From Actinoplanes cyaneus (lineage in GTDB: Bacteria; Actinomycetota; Actinomycetes; Mycobacteriales; Micromonosporaceae): DNA of 64,000 nt. Below are positions 16,425-25,331 of this stretch, piece after piece; the first letter of the stretch is position 1, and each line of letters begins with the position of its first letter. The stretch covers positions 38,288-102,287 of the forward strand of contig NZ_BOMH01000074.1 in the NCBI RefSeq assembly GCF_016862095.1. The letters are read 5' to 3'. The position numbers were made by a program, and so were the translations under genes. A model generated the notes under the pieces. The model was not told the DNA's origin and did not search any database. It saw only the letters and a list, made by a program, of their open reading frames with translations.

Positions 16425-18932
16425 GTGGCGGACGAGCCTTACCTGGCCGCATCCTCCACTCTGCGTCACGGCCCGGCCCTCGTCGTGCTCACCGGCCCGC
16501 CCGGCTGCGGCCGCAGCACCCTGCTGCAGCGCATCGCCGCCGCGGTCCCCGGCCCCGTGCACGCCGGCGGCGGCCTGGCCATGCTCGCCGGAGTTCCCGC
16601 CCTGGCCCTGTCCCGGGCCGTGCGCGCCCGCCTGCCCGGCGACGACGTGCACCTGCTCGCCGAAGCGGTCCGCTCCCGGGTCCGCGGCGGGCTGCTCGTG
16701 CTCGACGACGTGCAGCACTGCGACCCGGCCACCGTCGCCGCGCTGCCGCACCTGGCCCGCACCTGCCGGGTCCTGGTCGCGCTGCGCACCCCGCACCGCA
16801 TCCCCGACGAGACGCACCAGGCGCTGCGCGAGGCCGCCACCGCGTGGCTGAGCGTGCCGGCGCTGACCGGTGACGAAGCCCTGGCCCTGGCCCGGCGCAC
16901 CGCCGCCCGCCTCGACGACCCGGCGCTGACCGCGGTCGTCGCCCGGGCCGGCGGCAACCCCCTGGCGATCATCGCGCTGGCCCGGCAGGCAGCCGCCGGC
17001 AAGGCCCCGGCCGGTCAGGACGTCGACCAGCTGGCGTACGCGATCGCGACCGCCCTGGCCGACCTGCCCCGCCCCGCCCGGACCGCGCTGGCCGCGCTCG
17101 GGCTGCTCGGCCGGCCCGCCCCCGCCGGACTGCTCGGTCCCGGCGCCGCCGACCTGCAAGCCGCCGGCCTGGTCGACGCCGACCCCGGCGGGGCGCTGTC
17201 CCCGGTGTCGGCCTACGTCGCCGAGACCGCCGCGGGCCTGCTCGACCCGGGTGCCCGCGCCGAGATGCACCAGCGCCTGGCACAGCTGACGCCGCCCGCC
17301 GAAGCAGCCCGGCACCTGGCCGCCGCCGGCGACGACGCCGGGGCGTACCGGCAGGCCCTGCTCGCCGCCGACCAGGCCGGCGGCGGCGAACGCGCGGCGC
17401 TGCTGCTGTTCGCCTGCGGCCTGAACACCCCCGTCGACCTGCGGGTCCGCCTGGCCGCCGCGGACGCGCTGCTGGTCGCCGGGCGTGCCCGCGACGCCGC
17501 GGCGGTGCTCGCCGCCGCCGGGGCCCGGCCGACCGGCGCCGCCGCACCCCTGGCCCTGGAGGTCGCCGTGCTGCACGGCGAGGCGCTGCTGCAGGCCGGC
17601 GACCCGGACGCCGCGGTCCGCGCCGTGCGGGGCGTGCCGGACGCCGCCGCGGCCGCGGTCGTCGCCGCCCGCGACCGGGTGCTGCTGCTGTCCGCCCTGG
17701 ACACCGCGCCGATGTCGGCCCTCGACCTGGCCGACAAGGTCGCCGCCCGGCACCCGCAACCGCTGCCCGGGGTCGCCGCGGCGATCGCGGCCGTGCGCGC
17801 CGCACACCGCGTGCCCGGCTGGGACACCGACCTGGCCGCGGCCGCCGACCCGGCCGGTGATCCGCTGATCAGCCGGTGGAGCGCGTGGCTGCTGGTCGAG
17901 CATCTGGCCGCCGACGGGCGCCTCGCCGAGTCCGCCGCCGCCGCGCGCCGCGCCGCCGACGCCGCCGGGCAGGCCCTCGCCTACGGCTGGCAGACCCGGT
18001 TCCTGGCCGCCGCCGACTGGGCCCTGGCCCTGCACGGGCCCAGCGCCGGCACCGACACCGTCGTCCGGCAGGCCGCGAACCTGACCGACCTGGCCCTGCC
18101 GGAGCAGGCCCGGGCGTACGCGACCGCGGCCACCGCCCTGATCGAGGCCGACACCGGGCTGCTCGCCGCGGCCCGCGCCCGGCTCAAGGACGTGCCCCGG
18201 CACCCGGCCGCCGACTGGGTCGCCCGGGAAGCCGCCTGGCTCGACGGGCAACCCGAACGCGGGGAGACCGGCGACGCCGGTGACGGCCTGCTCGCCGGGC
18301 TGCACGCGATCACCGCCCGGTGGGCGGCACACGACCTCGGCGTCCGGGACAACGCGCCGATCCCGACCGGGCTGCCCGGCCCGGCCCGGCGCACCCTGAC
18401 CGCCTGGGCCGTCGGCAACGGCTTCGGCGCCGCCGCCGACAGCTGGGAACCGGTCGCGTTGCGCGAACAGATCCGCTGCCTGATCGCCGCCGGGCTGACC
18501 GACCCCGGCCGCGACCGGGCCGTCGCCGCGCTGCAGCGGGCCGAAGAGCTCGCCGACGCGGCCGGGCTGACCGTGCTGGCCGGCCGGGCCCGGCGCGGCC
18601 TGCGCGGGCACGGCATCCACCGCGACGTGCGCGGGCGCCGCTCCCAGGGCGGGCTCACCCAGCGCGAACAGGACGTGCTGCGCCTGGTCGCTGCCGGCGA
18701 GCCGACCCGCCGCATCGCCGGGCAACTGGGGATCTCCACCGAGACCGTGGACACCCACATCCGGGCGAGCATGCGCAAACTGGGTGCCCGCACCCGCACC
18801 GAGGCTGCCGCGCTCGCGTTCGCGAACCGGCCCGACACCGGCGACACCCCCGTCGCTGCCCGACCCGGCGTCAGCGACAACAGCTTCGCCACCCGGTCCG
18901 ACACCAGCGACAACAGCGAGGATGGCCGGTGA
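16425..18932 (+). CDS. Large ATPase-LuxR transcriptional regulator (LAL/MalT-like)
   Basis: STAND-type regulator, 835 aa: an N-terminal NTPase with Walker A GPPGCGRST (about 24-32) and Walker B GLLVLDDVQH, a long Ala-rich helical repeat middle, and a C-terminal LuxR HTH (LTQREQDVLRLVAAGE, then LGISTETVDTHIRASMRKLG). GTG 16425 is chosen because AAGGAGG at 16411 is well spaced. The next gene starts in its stop codon (GTGA). Divergence from the dynamin operon suggests it senses a stress signal and switches that operon. A 50-bp stretch of this gene (18530-18578) recurs almost exactly at 37932. Confidence 0.88.
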   Translation: MADEPYLAASSTLRHGPALVVLTGPPGCGRSTLLQRIAAAVPGPVHAGGGLAMLAGVPALALSRAVRARLPGDDVHLLAEAVRSRVRGGLLVLDDVQHCDPATVAALPHLARTCRVLVALRTPHRIPDETHQALREAATAWLSVPALTGDEALALARRTAARLDDPALTAVVARAGGNPLAIIALARQAAAGKAPAGQDVDQLAYAIATALADLPRPARTALAALGLLGRPAPAGLLGPGAADLQAAGLVDADPGGALSPVSAYVAETAAGLLDPGARAEMHQRLAQLTPPAEAARHLAAAGDDAGAYRQALLAADQAGGGERAALLLFACGLNTPVDLRVRLAAADALLVAGRARDAAAVLAAAGARPTGAAAPLALEVAVLHGEALLQAGDPDAAVRAVRGVPDAAAAAVVAARDRVLLLSALDTAPMSALDLADKVAARHPQPLPGVAAAIAAVRAAHRVPGWDTDLAAAADPAGDPLISRWSAWLLVEHLAADGRLAESAAAARRAADAAGQALAYGWQTRFLAAADWALALHGPSAGTDTVVRQAANLTDLALPEQARAYATAATALIEADTGLLAAARARLKDVPRHPAADWVAREAAWLDGQPERGETGDAGDGLLAGLHAITARWAAHDLGVRDNAPIPTGLPGPARRTLTAWAVGNGFGAAADSWEPVALREQIRCLIAAGLTDPGRDRAVAALQRAEELADAAGLTVLAGRARRGLRGHGIHRDVRGRRSQGGLTQREQDVLRLVAAGEPTRRIAGQLGISTETVDTHIRASMRKLGARTRTEAAALAFANRPDTGDTPVAARPGVSDNSFATRSDTSDNSEDGR

Positions 18933-19456
18933 ACCCACAACCCGACACACCACGCCACGTAGTTGCCACTGCCGCCGACGCCGAGACCGTCCTGCGCCGC
19001 CTCGCCCGTGACGGCTGGACGGCCCGGCCCGGATTCGCCCTGCCCGACCCCGCCTGGGACGTCGCCGCCGCCCACATCGTGCTGCACGGGCGCATCGGCG
19101 ACGACGACACCGACACGGCGCGCCTGGCCGTGCTCGCCGCCGCCCGCGGCGCCGGCGTCGTCGCCGTCTGCGACACCGAGTCACCCGCCGGGCGTGCCCT
19201 CGTCGACGACCTGGGCCGCATCGGGCAGGTGCACCGCGGCGCCGACGGCGCCGACCCGGTCGCGCACCTCATCCCCGAGCAGCGGGCCCTGCTGGACCGC
19301 CTCGCGGCCGGTGACACGATCGCGGCGGCTGCCGCCGCGGAATTCCTGTCCCTGCGTACGGCGAACCGGCGCATCGCCGAGGCGCGGGCGCTGTTCGGCG
19401 TGCGGACCACCCGCGAAGCGGTCCTGGCGTACCTGCGTCAGCGCCAGCCCGACTAG
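18929..19456 (+). CDS. Small LuxR-type HTH partner protein
   Basis: Protein of 175 aa translated from GTG 18929 inside the previous stop codon. Residues 1-105 look like a receiver- or Rossmann-like fold without a phosphoacceptor (AHIVLHGRIG, VLAAARGAGVVAVCD). Residues 110-175 form a LuxR-type HTH (LIPEQRALLDRLAAGDTI, then LRTANRRIAEARALFGVRTT). It has no DNA-binding partner of its own size nearby and is co-made with the LAL regulator, so a heterodimer or a modulator role is likely. The family is not recognised beyond the HTH. Confidence 0.75.
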   Translation: MNPQPDTPRHVVATAADAETVLRRLARDGWTARPGFALPDPAWDVAAAHIVLHGRIGDDDTDTARLAVLAAARGAGVVAVCDTESPAGRALVDDLGRIGQVHRGADGADPVAHLIPEQRALLDRLAAGDTIAAAAAAEFLSLRTANRRIAEARALFGVRTTREAVLAYLRQRQPD

Positions 19457-19545
19457 GCGGTGTTCCGTGGTGCGGCCGGGCGCTTCGCACTCGGCCGGGC
19501 GTGAGACCCCGGTAGCCACGGTGCGGGCCGGCCGGGGGTAGCGGG

Positions 19546-20133
19546 TCAGGAGACGCCGGTCAGGTGCGGGTACAACTCCCGCAGGTACTGCTGCTGGCGG
19601 GGGAACAACGCGGCCAGGGCGTCGAGGCGGCACGGCAGCCGCGCGCCGGTCAGCGGCGGGTCGCTGAGCCGGACCGGTTCACCGGTGTCGTAGTAGCCGT
19701 CGTTCTCCTCACCGGCCAGCTCGCGCAGTGCCCGCTGCGGCGCCCACCGGAAACGCTCGGTCAGCAGCACACCGATGTCGACCCGGCCCGCCGCGACACC
19801 CCGCACCGCCGGATGCCCGGCCAGGACGTCCGGGTCCTGCAGGACCCGCTCGTACCAGTCGCGGCCCAGCCCGATCAGGCCGGCGCTGAAGTCGCCGAGC
19901 GAGTCGTCGCCGCACCCGTGGTGGATCAGGAACGCGGCCATGAACAGGTCGTCGCGGTGCACCCGCTGCCGCAACGCCCGGAAGTAGTCCCCGAACCGGG
20001 CGACCTGTGCCGGCGGCAGTCGCACGAGCTGAGCGACCAGGGCCGACTCCAAGCGTACGTCCAGGTTGTCCCAGACCGGGCCGGCCTCGCCCCGGGCCGC
20101 CTCGATGATCTCCCAGCAGTGGTGCTCGTCCAT
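19546..20133 (-). CDS. DUF4240 domain-containing protein
   Basis: Protein of 195 aa; its N-terminal two thirds match the DUF4240 pattern (MDEHHCWEIIEAARGEA, then a segment ending FLIHHGCGDDSLGDF and RDWYERVLQDPDVLA). The function of the family is unknown; members are often near toxin/immunity-type genes. The start is ATG 20133, preceded by GGGAGGG; the longer open frame upstream is Arg-rich and unlikely. The C-terminal 70 residues are specific to this protein. It is monocistronic and convergent with the HTH partner gene. Confidence 0.8.
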   Translation of the reverse strand: MDEHHCWEIIEAARGEAGPVWDNLDVRLESALVAQLVRLPPAQVARFGDYFRALRQRVHRDDLFMAAFLIHHGCGDDSLGDFSAGLIGLGRDWYERVLQDPDVLAGHPAVRGVAAGRVDIGVLLTERFRWAPQRALRELAGEENDGYYDTGEPVRLSDPPLTGARLPCRLDALAALFPRQQQYLRELYPHLTGVS

Positions 20134-20247
20134 CACGCGCCCTCCCGGTCGCCGGCCGTGTGCCTGGCCCTGCAGATCGGAACGGCGGCGGCCGCGTTGA
20201 GGAAATCGCCGTCCCACTCTCCGGCGCGGTGACCACGCCCAGGGCTG

Positions 20248-20290
20248 GTTCTGACCGTGGTTGCCAGGCGCCGGCAACCACGGTCAGAAC
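20248..20290. repeat. Dispersed intergenic hairpin, copy 4
   Basis: The 18-nt arms at 20248-20265 and 20273-20290 are perfect complements (GTTCTGACCGTGGTTGCC) with a 7-nt loop. Its left flank keeps the family GGGCTG. It lies in the 299-bp gap between two divergent genes, in which nothing else was recognised. Confidence 0.8.
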
Positions 20291-20432
20291 AGTGCTCGCC
20301 GCCGCGAACGGTCAGCAGGCTCTTCCCGGCCTGAGGTAGAGCCAGCTATACCGTGCGGGTAGTGCAGCCTCACCCGGTGGTGCTAGCTCGTGGGCCATCG
20401 CGCTCGGGGCGGCTCTTTTCTACCGTCGTCCC

Positions 20433-21305
20433 ATGCGATTTCGATCGATCACGACAACTGGTGCCGCCGCACCACCACCAGGTTCCGACCGCGAAACTGT
20501 TCGACTGCCTTCGAGGTCCGTGATCGGGTTGCTGCTGGCGGCCGGCGCAGCTTTGGTGGCAGCATTCGTGGTCGCCCCCGCCGCGCTCCTGAGGCCGACC
20601 TTCGGGGCTTACGACAGTGACGCGGCACTGCAGGACGCCGTCGGGCGTGCTCTCGTCGAGTATTGGCGAAGCGGAACCCCGGAGTTCCCCGCCGGCCTGA
20701 CGACGCTGGTCGACTACTGGTTCCAATGGCATGCGATCAAGGTGGCGATCAGCGCGTTGTCGGTCGTTGTCCTCGCCCTGCTCACCACCGCGCTGTGGCG
20801 CAGATACCTGCGAGTCCGCCCCTGGTACGCGGCGGCTGCCACCGCCGCCACGGTGGGGACGGTTCTCGCCGTGGGAGTGCTCATGGTGAACATCCAGGCG
20901 ACGGCCGTACCGCTGGTCGCGTTGCTGCCGCTGCTACCCGGTAGAACCGCCGACGGAAGACTCGCACAGGTGGTGAGTGAGATGCGCGAAGGGCTGGCGG
21001 CATCGGCCGGCCCGCACACCGGTTCCCCCGTGCTGCCGGTACTTCTCGGCGAGGTCGAGCGCTACCACTGGGTCATGGTGGCGATCGCCGCCACGCTGAT
21101 GGTGGCAACCGGCCTGGCGAGCGTCCATCTCTGGAAGCGGCGTATCGTCGGCGACCCGAGCGCCACCCGCGTCAGATTCATGCACAGCACACTCGGTGTC
21201 ATCACGGCTCTGACCGCATGCCTGCTGCTGCTCATGACAGCGGCCGGTGCACTCTCGGCGCTCGAACCCGCCACCGCGCTGCTCGGCGTCCTCGGTGCGG
21301 GCTGA
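20433..21305 (+). CDS. Predicted multi-pass membrane protein
   Basis: Protein of 290 aa with about five hydrophobic helices (near residues 30-50, 105-125, 135-160, 215-235 and 255-275) and a soluble extracytoplasmic-looking loop between the first two. No domain is recognised. It ends 38 bp before the sensor kinase gene on the same strand and may be co-transcribed, which would make it a target or accessory of that two-component system. Confidence 0.7.
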   Translation: MRFRSITTTGAAAPPPGSDRETVRLPSRSVIGLLLAAGAALVAAFVVAPAALLRPTFGAYDSDAALQDAVGRALVEYWRSGTPEFPAGLTTLVDYWFQWHAIKVAISALSVVVLALLTTALWRRYLRVRPWYAAAATAATVGTVLAVGVLMVNIQATAVPLVALLPLLPGRTADGRLAQVVSEMREGLAASAGPHTGSPVLPVLLGEVERYHWVMVAIAATLMVATGLASVHLWKRRIVGDPSATRVRFMHSTLGVITALTACLLLLMTAAGALSALEPATALLGVLGAG

Positions 21306-21343
21306 CACCGTTGCTCCCGTTGCCGGGTCGTAGGGTCGTGACC

Positions 21344-22582
21344 GTGGCGACGAGCGTGTGGCGGGCGATGGCGGGCAATCCCGTCCGATTCGTCCTGTCG
21401 CGGTGGCCATGGCGCAGCCTGGCCTATGTGGCCAGCAGCGTGGCGGTCATCCCGATCGCCTGGCTGGCCATCATGCCGCTGCTGCTGTTTCCGCCGCTGT
21501 TGATACTCGTCGGCATGCCGATCGGGGCGCTGGAGCGCCACCGGCTCGGCATCATGGCGCCCCTGGGGGTCCCCGACCCGCACGCACCCGCGCCCCCGAG
21601 CGGCTGGGCGTGGGTGCGGCTGCGGGTGACCGAGGCTGCCACCTGGCGCGAACTCGGCTATGCCGCATGCCTGCTGTCGGTGCTGGCGCTCCTCGACCTC
21701 GCCGCGGTGTTCGTCCTGTTCCTCTGCCTCCTGCTGCTGGTGCTGCCGCTGCTGGTCGGGGTGGGCGCGAACGTCCAGGTCGCGGTGGGCACCTGGACGG
21801 TCGAGACCGTCGGGCAGGCGTGCGCCGTGGCCGGTCTGGCCGGGGTGCCCGCGACGGTGATCACCCTGTACGGCATCAGCGTGCTCGGCGGCGCCCAGGC
21901 AGCCTTCGCCACGTGGCTGCTCGCGCCCACCGGCACCGAGACGAACCGTCAGGTCGAGGAACTGGCCCGGTCACGCAGCCGGTTGGTGAACTCGTTCGAG
22001 GCCGAGCGCCGTCGGATCGAGCGAGACCTGCACGACGGCGCGCAGCAACATCTGGTGCTCCTGACGATGAAGCTGGGCCTGGCCGAGCGGCATCTGGCCG
22101 CCGCGGACGGACGCGCCGGTGAACTCGTCGGCGAGGCCCACGAGCAGGCTCGGCTGGCACTCACGACCCTGCGGGACCAGATCCGCGGCATCCATCCTCA
22201 GATCCTCACCGATTTCGGGCTGGCCGAGGCGGTACGCGAACTCGCCGAACGGTGTCCGGTTCCGGTCGAGGCCGACCTCGACCTGCCGGGCCGGCTGCCG
22301 CCCGAGATCGAGTCCACCGCCTACTTCGTGGTCTCGGAGGCCCTGACCAACGCGGTACGACACGCCGCGGCCACGCGTATCCAGATCAGTGGCAGACTCG
22401 CTGAGCAACGGCTGGCGCTGACAATCGTCGACGACGGCAGGGGCGGCGCTGAACCGTCCCTGGGCACGGGCATGCGGGGGCTGGCCGACCGGGTGGCCGT
22501 CGTGGCCGGCACCCTGGAGATCAGCAGCCCACAAGGAGGACCCACCACCGTGCGGATCGACCTGCCGTGTCGTTACGAATAG
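21344..22582 (+). CDS. Sensor histidine kinase (NarL-type pathway)
   Basis: Membrane sensor kinase of about 412 aa. An N-terminal sensor region has four or five membrane helices of the putative-sensor (PF13796-like) type; HisKA_3 has the phospho-accepting His in RRIERDLHDGAQQ; and an HATPase domain has NAVRHA and DDGRGG. GTG 21344 and GTG 21338 are both possible starts; the annotated ATG at 21218 would overlap the previous gene. The response regulator begins 16 bp inside its 3-prime end, so both are translated together. The signal is unknown. Confidence 0.88.
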   Translation: MATSVWRAMAGNPVRFVLSRWPWRSLAYVASSVAVIPIAWLAIMPLLLFPPLLILVGMPIGALERHRLGIMAPLGVPDPHAPAPPSGWAWVRLRVTEAATWRELGYAACLLSVLALLDLAAVFVLFLCLLLLVLPLLVGVGANVQVAVGTWTVETVGQACAVAGLAGVPATVITLYGISVLGGAQAAFATWLLAPTGTETNRQVEELARSRSRLVNSFEAERRRIERDLHDGAQQHLVLLTMKLGLAERHLAAADGRAGELVGEAHEQARLALTTLRDQIRGIHPQILTDFGLAEAVRELAERCPVPVEADLDLPGRLPPEIESTAYFVVSEALTNAVRHAAATRIQISGRLAEQRLALTIVDDGRGGAEPSLGTGMRGLADRVAVVAGTLEISSPQGGPTTVRIDLPCRYE

Positions 22583-23217
22583 TGCTTGCCGAAGACGCCA
22601 CGCTCATGCGGGCCGGCCTCGTCAGCCTGCTCGAAGGACTGGGCCACACCGTGGTGGCGGCGGTCGGTGACGGTGACGCGATGATGGCGGCCGCCCGGGA
22701 GCACCGACCCGACCTGGTCGTCACCGATGTCCGCATGCCGCCCGGTTTCACCGACGAAGGGCTGCGTGCCGCGGTGACACTGCGCGCCGGCGACCCGGGC
22801 GCGGCGGTCCTCGTGCTGTCGCAGTACGCGGCCACCGCGTACGCCGCTGAACTGCTCGGCCCGTCCGGCCGGGCCGGAGTCGGTTACCTGCTCAAGGACC
22901 GCGTCGGCGAGGTCGCCGACTTCTCCGACGCGGTGTCGCGGGTCGCGGCCGGCGAGACCGTCATCGACCCCGACGTGGTCCGGCAGTTGCTGAACCGCCC
23001 ACGCACGACCAACCCGCTCGACCGGTTGACCGCGCGGGAACGGGAGGTGCTCGGGCAGATGGCCGAAGGACACAACAACCCGTCCATCGCCCGGACGCTC
23101 GGCATCAGCGACGCCGCGGTGGCCAAACACATCGGCAACATCTTCACCAAACTCGACCTCCCCGAGACCGACGGCCACCGCCGGGTACTCGCCGTCCTGA
23201 CCTACCTGCGAAGCTGA
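22567..23217 (+). CDS. NarL/LuxR-family response regulator
   Basis: Response regulator, 216 aa: receiver domain with acidic pair E9/D10, phosphoacceptor D54 (VVTDVRMPP) and a conserved Lys in YLLKDRV, then a LuxR HTH (LTAREREVLGQMAEGHNN, then GISDAAVAKHIGNIFTKL). It starts at GTG 22567 inside the kinase gene and is its cognate partner. Likely targets are the upstream membrane protein or unlinked genes; no operator was identified. Confidence 0.92.
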   Translation: MSLRIVLAEDATLMRAGLVSLLEGLGHTVVAAVGDGDAMMAAAREHRPDLVVTDVRMPPGFTDEGLRAAVTLRAGDPGAAVLVLSQYAATAYAAELLGPSGRAGVGYLLKDRVGEVADFSDAVSRVAAGETVIDPDVVRQLLNRPRTTNPLDRLTAREREVLGQMAEGHNNPSIARTLGISDAAVAKHIGNIFTKLDLPETDGHRRVLAVLTYLRS

Positions 23218-23387
23218 CCGCCTCCGAGCCGGCGGCGGCAGCGACGGCGCGCGCGAGCCGCGAACTGGACCATCGCCGGCGCCGCCTCGGTGCGCTCGTG
23301 TGCCGCACCGGTGTCACCACCCGGGCAGCGCTTGCTCCACCACGCACCCCGGTGTCCGCTGCGCGGGGCAACGCCGAGCAGGGGTGG

Positions 23388-23690
23388 TCACAGCGGCCAC
23401 AGCGGCAGCTGCTCGGGGCCATCGGCGGCGACGGTCAGGCCGTCGGCGCCGGTGGCCCGCAGGCAGCGGTGACAGGTGATCGGCGACGTCGTCGGGCGCA
23501 GCGCGGCCAGCTCGCCGCCGCTGACCCCGACGTGGCAGAGCGGGGCGGGCACCTCCAGCTCGCCCAGCCAGCGCACGGTCGCGACCGCGTGCACGGCGCC
23601 GCCGCCGCGCGACACCGCGTTCTTGCCGGCGAAGTCGGCCCGGGCGCGGGCGACGACAGCCGCGAGCAGGTCACCGGCCGAGGACGTCAT
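23388..23690 (-). CDS. Small conserved hypothetical protein with CxxC
   Basis: Protein of 100 aa. Its centre, AVATVRWLGELEVPAPLCHVG, shortened here to the core VPAPLCHVGVSG, followed by ELAALRPTTSPITCHRCLR, resembles small actinobacterial proteins of unknown role with a terminal CxxC pair; I recall the family only loosely. Three cysteines could bind zinc. It lies 34 bp downstream of the dehydrogenase gene on the same strand. Codon use is as in its neighbours. Confidence 0.55.
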   Translation of the reverse strand: MTSSAGDLLAAVVARARADFAGKNAVSRGGGAVHAVATVRWLGELEVPAPLCHVGVSGGELAALRPTTSPITCHRCLRATGADGLTVAADGPEQLPLWPL

Positions 23691-23724
23691 GCGCCCATGC
23701 TGCCCCCGGGGTACGACACTTTTC

Positions 23725-24750
23725 TCAGTGCCGTACCGCGAACCGGTCCTGATCCTGCGTGATCAGCTGATCGACAACGGTCGCGGGGGTGACGCCGGTG
23801 GTGGCCGCCGTCTGCAGGATCGTGGCGAGGGTGTCGCCGATGCCGTGCAGCCGGGCGGCGACCTGCTCCGGGGTCTCGTGCAACAGTTCGACGGCGGTCG
23901 CGTGGATCAGGCCGCCGGCGCTGACGACCACGTCCGGCGCCCACAGGATGCCGCGCTCGTGCAGCAGGTCCGCGGTCGCGGGCACGTCCAGCTGGTTGTT
24001 GGCCGGCCCGGCGATGGCCGCGCAGCGCAGCGCGGGCACCGAGGCGGCGGTGAGCAGGCCGCCGAGCGCGGCCGGGATCAGCACGTCCACGTCCGCGGCC
24101 AGGCAGTCGCGGGGGCTGACCCAGGTCGCGCCGTGCCGGGCGGCCAGGGCGCCGCGGTCCTCGGTGTCGGCGGCGACCAGATGGGCTCTCTCGGCCGCGA
24201 GCAGTCGCAGGACGTGACCGCCGACCCGGCCCAGGCCCAGGATCGCGAAGCGGCGCCCGGCCAGGTCGGGGCTGCCGAAGCGCTGCCGGCAGACCGCGCG
24301 CAGGGCGGCGATCACGCCGGTGGCGGTGTGCTCGGAGGAGTCGCCGCTGCCACCGGCGGACGCGGGCCGGCAGAAGACGTGCTCGGTGCGTTCGCCGATG
24401 ACGGCCATGTCGTCGGGGCCGGTGCCGACGTCCGGGCCGGTCGCGTAGCGCCCGCCGAGGAACGCGATCGTGTCGCCGACGTCGAGCAGCAGTGCGCGCC
24501 GGTCGGGCAGGTGCCCGGCCGGCAGGGCGACGACGGTCTTGCCGCCGCCCAGGGGCAGACCGGCGAGGGTGGTCTTGCCGGTCATCGCGGCCGACAGGCG
24601 CAGCGCGTCGGTGACGGCGTCGCGCCAGTGCGGGTAGTGCGTGAGCCGGCATCCGCCGGCCGCCATGCCGCGGGCGGTGGAGTGGACGGCGACGGTGATC
24701 GGCAGGCCGGTCCGGTGACCGCGCCGGGTGATGACAAGTTCGTGCTCCAT
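23725..24750 (-). CDS. Glu/Leu/Phe/Val dehydrogenase-family enzyme
   Basis: Amino-acid dehydrogenase of the leucine/phenylalanine dehydrogenase type, about 341 aa. The N-terminal domain has GGCRLTHYPHW and the catalytic Lys in LPLGGGKTVV; the NAD domain has ILGLGRVGGHVLRLL, and GPANNQL and WAPDVVVSAGG are family motifs. It oxidatively deaminates a branched-chain or aromatic amino acid. The start is taken as ATG 24750; two more in-frame ATGs lie within 24 bp. It is divergent from an Lrp regulator with a palindrome between them, so control by the amino acid is likely. Confidence 0.88.
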   Translation of the reverse strand: MEHELVITRRGHRTGLPITVAVHSTARGMAAGGCRLTHYPHWRDAVTDALRLSAAMTGKTTLAGLPLGGGKTVVALPAGHLPDRRALLLDVGDTIAFLGGRYATGPDVGTGPDDMAVIGERTEHVFCRPASAGGSGDSSEHTATGVIAALRAVCRQRFGSPDLAGRRFAILGLGRVGGHVLRLLAAERAHLVAADTEDRGALAARHGATWVSPRDCLAADVDVLIPAALGGLLTAASVPALRCAAIAGPANNQLDVPATADLLHERGILWAPDVVVSAGGLIHATAVELLHETPEQVAARLHGIGDTLATILQTAATTGVTPATVVDQLITQDQDRFAVRH

Positions 24751-24792
24751 GCGGGAGAAGCTAGCCATCCGCACGGCCGGTGATCAGCGATT

Positions 24793-24807
24793 CCGAACGA
24801 CGTTCGG
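24793..24807. promoter_or_regulatory. Palindrome between dehydrogenase and Lrp genes
   Basis: CCGAACGACGTTCGG is a perfect 7-bp inverted repeat around one base, 22 bp ahead of the Lrp start and 42 bp ahead of the dehydrogenase start. It is a candidate Lrp/AsnC site. Confidence 0.6.
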
Positions 24808-24829
24808 GGTTTGGTGGATAATCCCGGTC

Positions 24830-25288
24830 GTGGACGAACTTGATTCGGCGATCGTGGCGCACCTGCAGACGGATGCGCGCCAGACGAACCGGGAACTGGC
24901 CCGCCGGGTCGGGATCGCGCCGTCGACGTGCCTGGAACGGGTCCGGTCGCTGCGTGAGCGCGGGGTGATCACCGGGTTTCACGCCGAGGTGGACCTGGGG
25001 GCGCTGCACCGCGGGGTGCAGGCGCTGTTGCACGTGCAGATCAGGCCGCTGTCGCGGACCGTCATCGACAGTTTCAAGGCGTACGCGATGGGCCTGCCTG
25101 AGGTGTTGTCGGTGTTCGTGGTGGCCGGTGGGGACGACTTCCTGGTGCATGTCGCCGTGCCCAGCGTCGACGCACTGCACGGTTTTCTGATGGACAAGTT
25201 CAGCGGGCGCCGCGAGATCGTGGGTTTCCGCAGCTCAGTGATCTACGAGCACTCCCGCAAGCCGGTCATCGAGCCTCTGGATCCGTAG
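24830..25288 (+). CDS. Lrp/AsnC-family regulator
   Basis: Lrp-type regulator, 152 aa: N-terminal HTH (LDSAIVAHLQTDARQTNREL, then RRVGIAPSTCLERVRSL) and a C-terminal RAM ligand domain (VVAGGDDFLVHVAVPS). GTG 24830 follows the family start VDELD; the upstream frame has no family residues. No Shine-Dalgarno is evident, so the mRNA may be leaderless. It is divergent from the amino-acid dehydrogenase and is its likely regulator, with the amino acid as effector. Confidence 0.92.
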   Translation: MDELDSAIVAHLQTDARQTNRELARRVGIAPSTCLERVRSLRERGVITGFHAEVDLGALHRGVQALLHVQIRPLSRTVIDSFKAYAMGLPEVLSVFVVAGGDDFLVHVAVPSVDALHGFLMDKFSGRREIVGFRSSVIYEHSRKPVIEPLDP

Positions 25289-25331
25289 ATTGGCACTGGC
25301 GCAAATCGGTTTGTGATGGAAACCTATTGGC

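Noticed and set aside
16422..19184. A 920-codon frame antisense to the LuxR-type gene
   Set aside because: Gly/Arg-rich composition and no domains; typical antisense openness in very GC-rich DNA.
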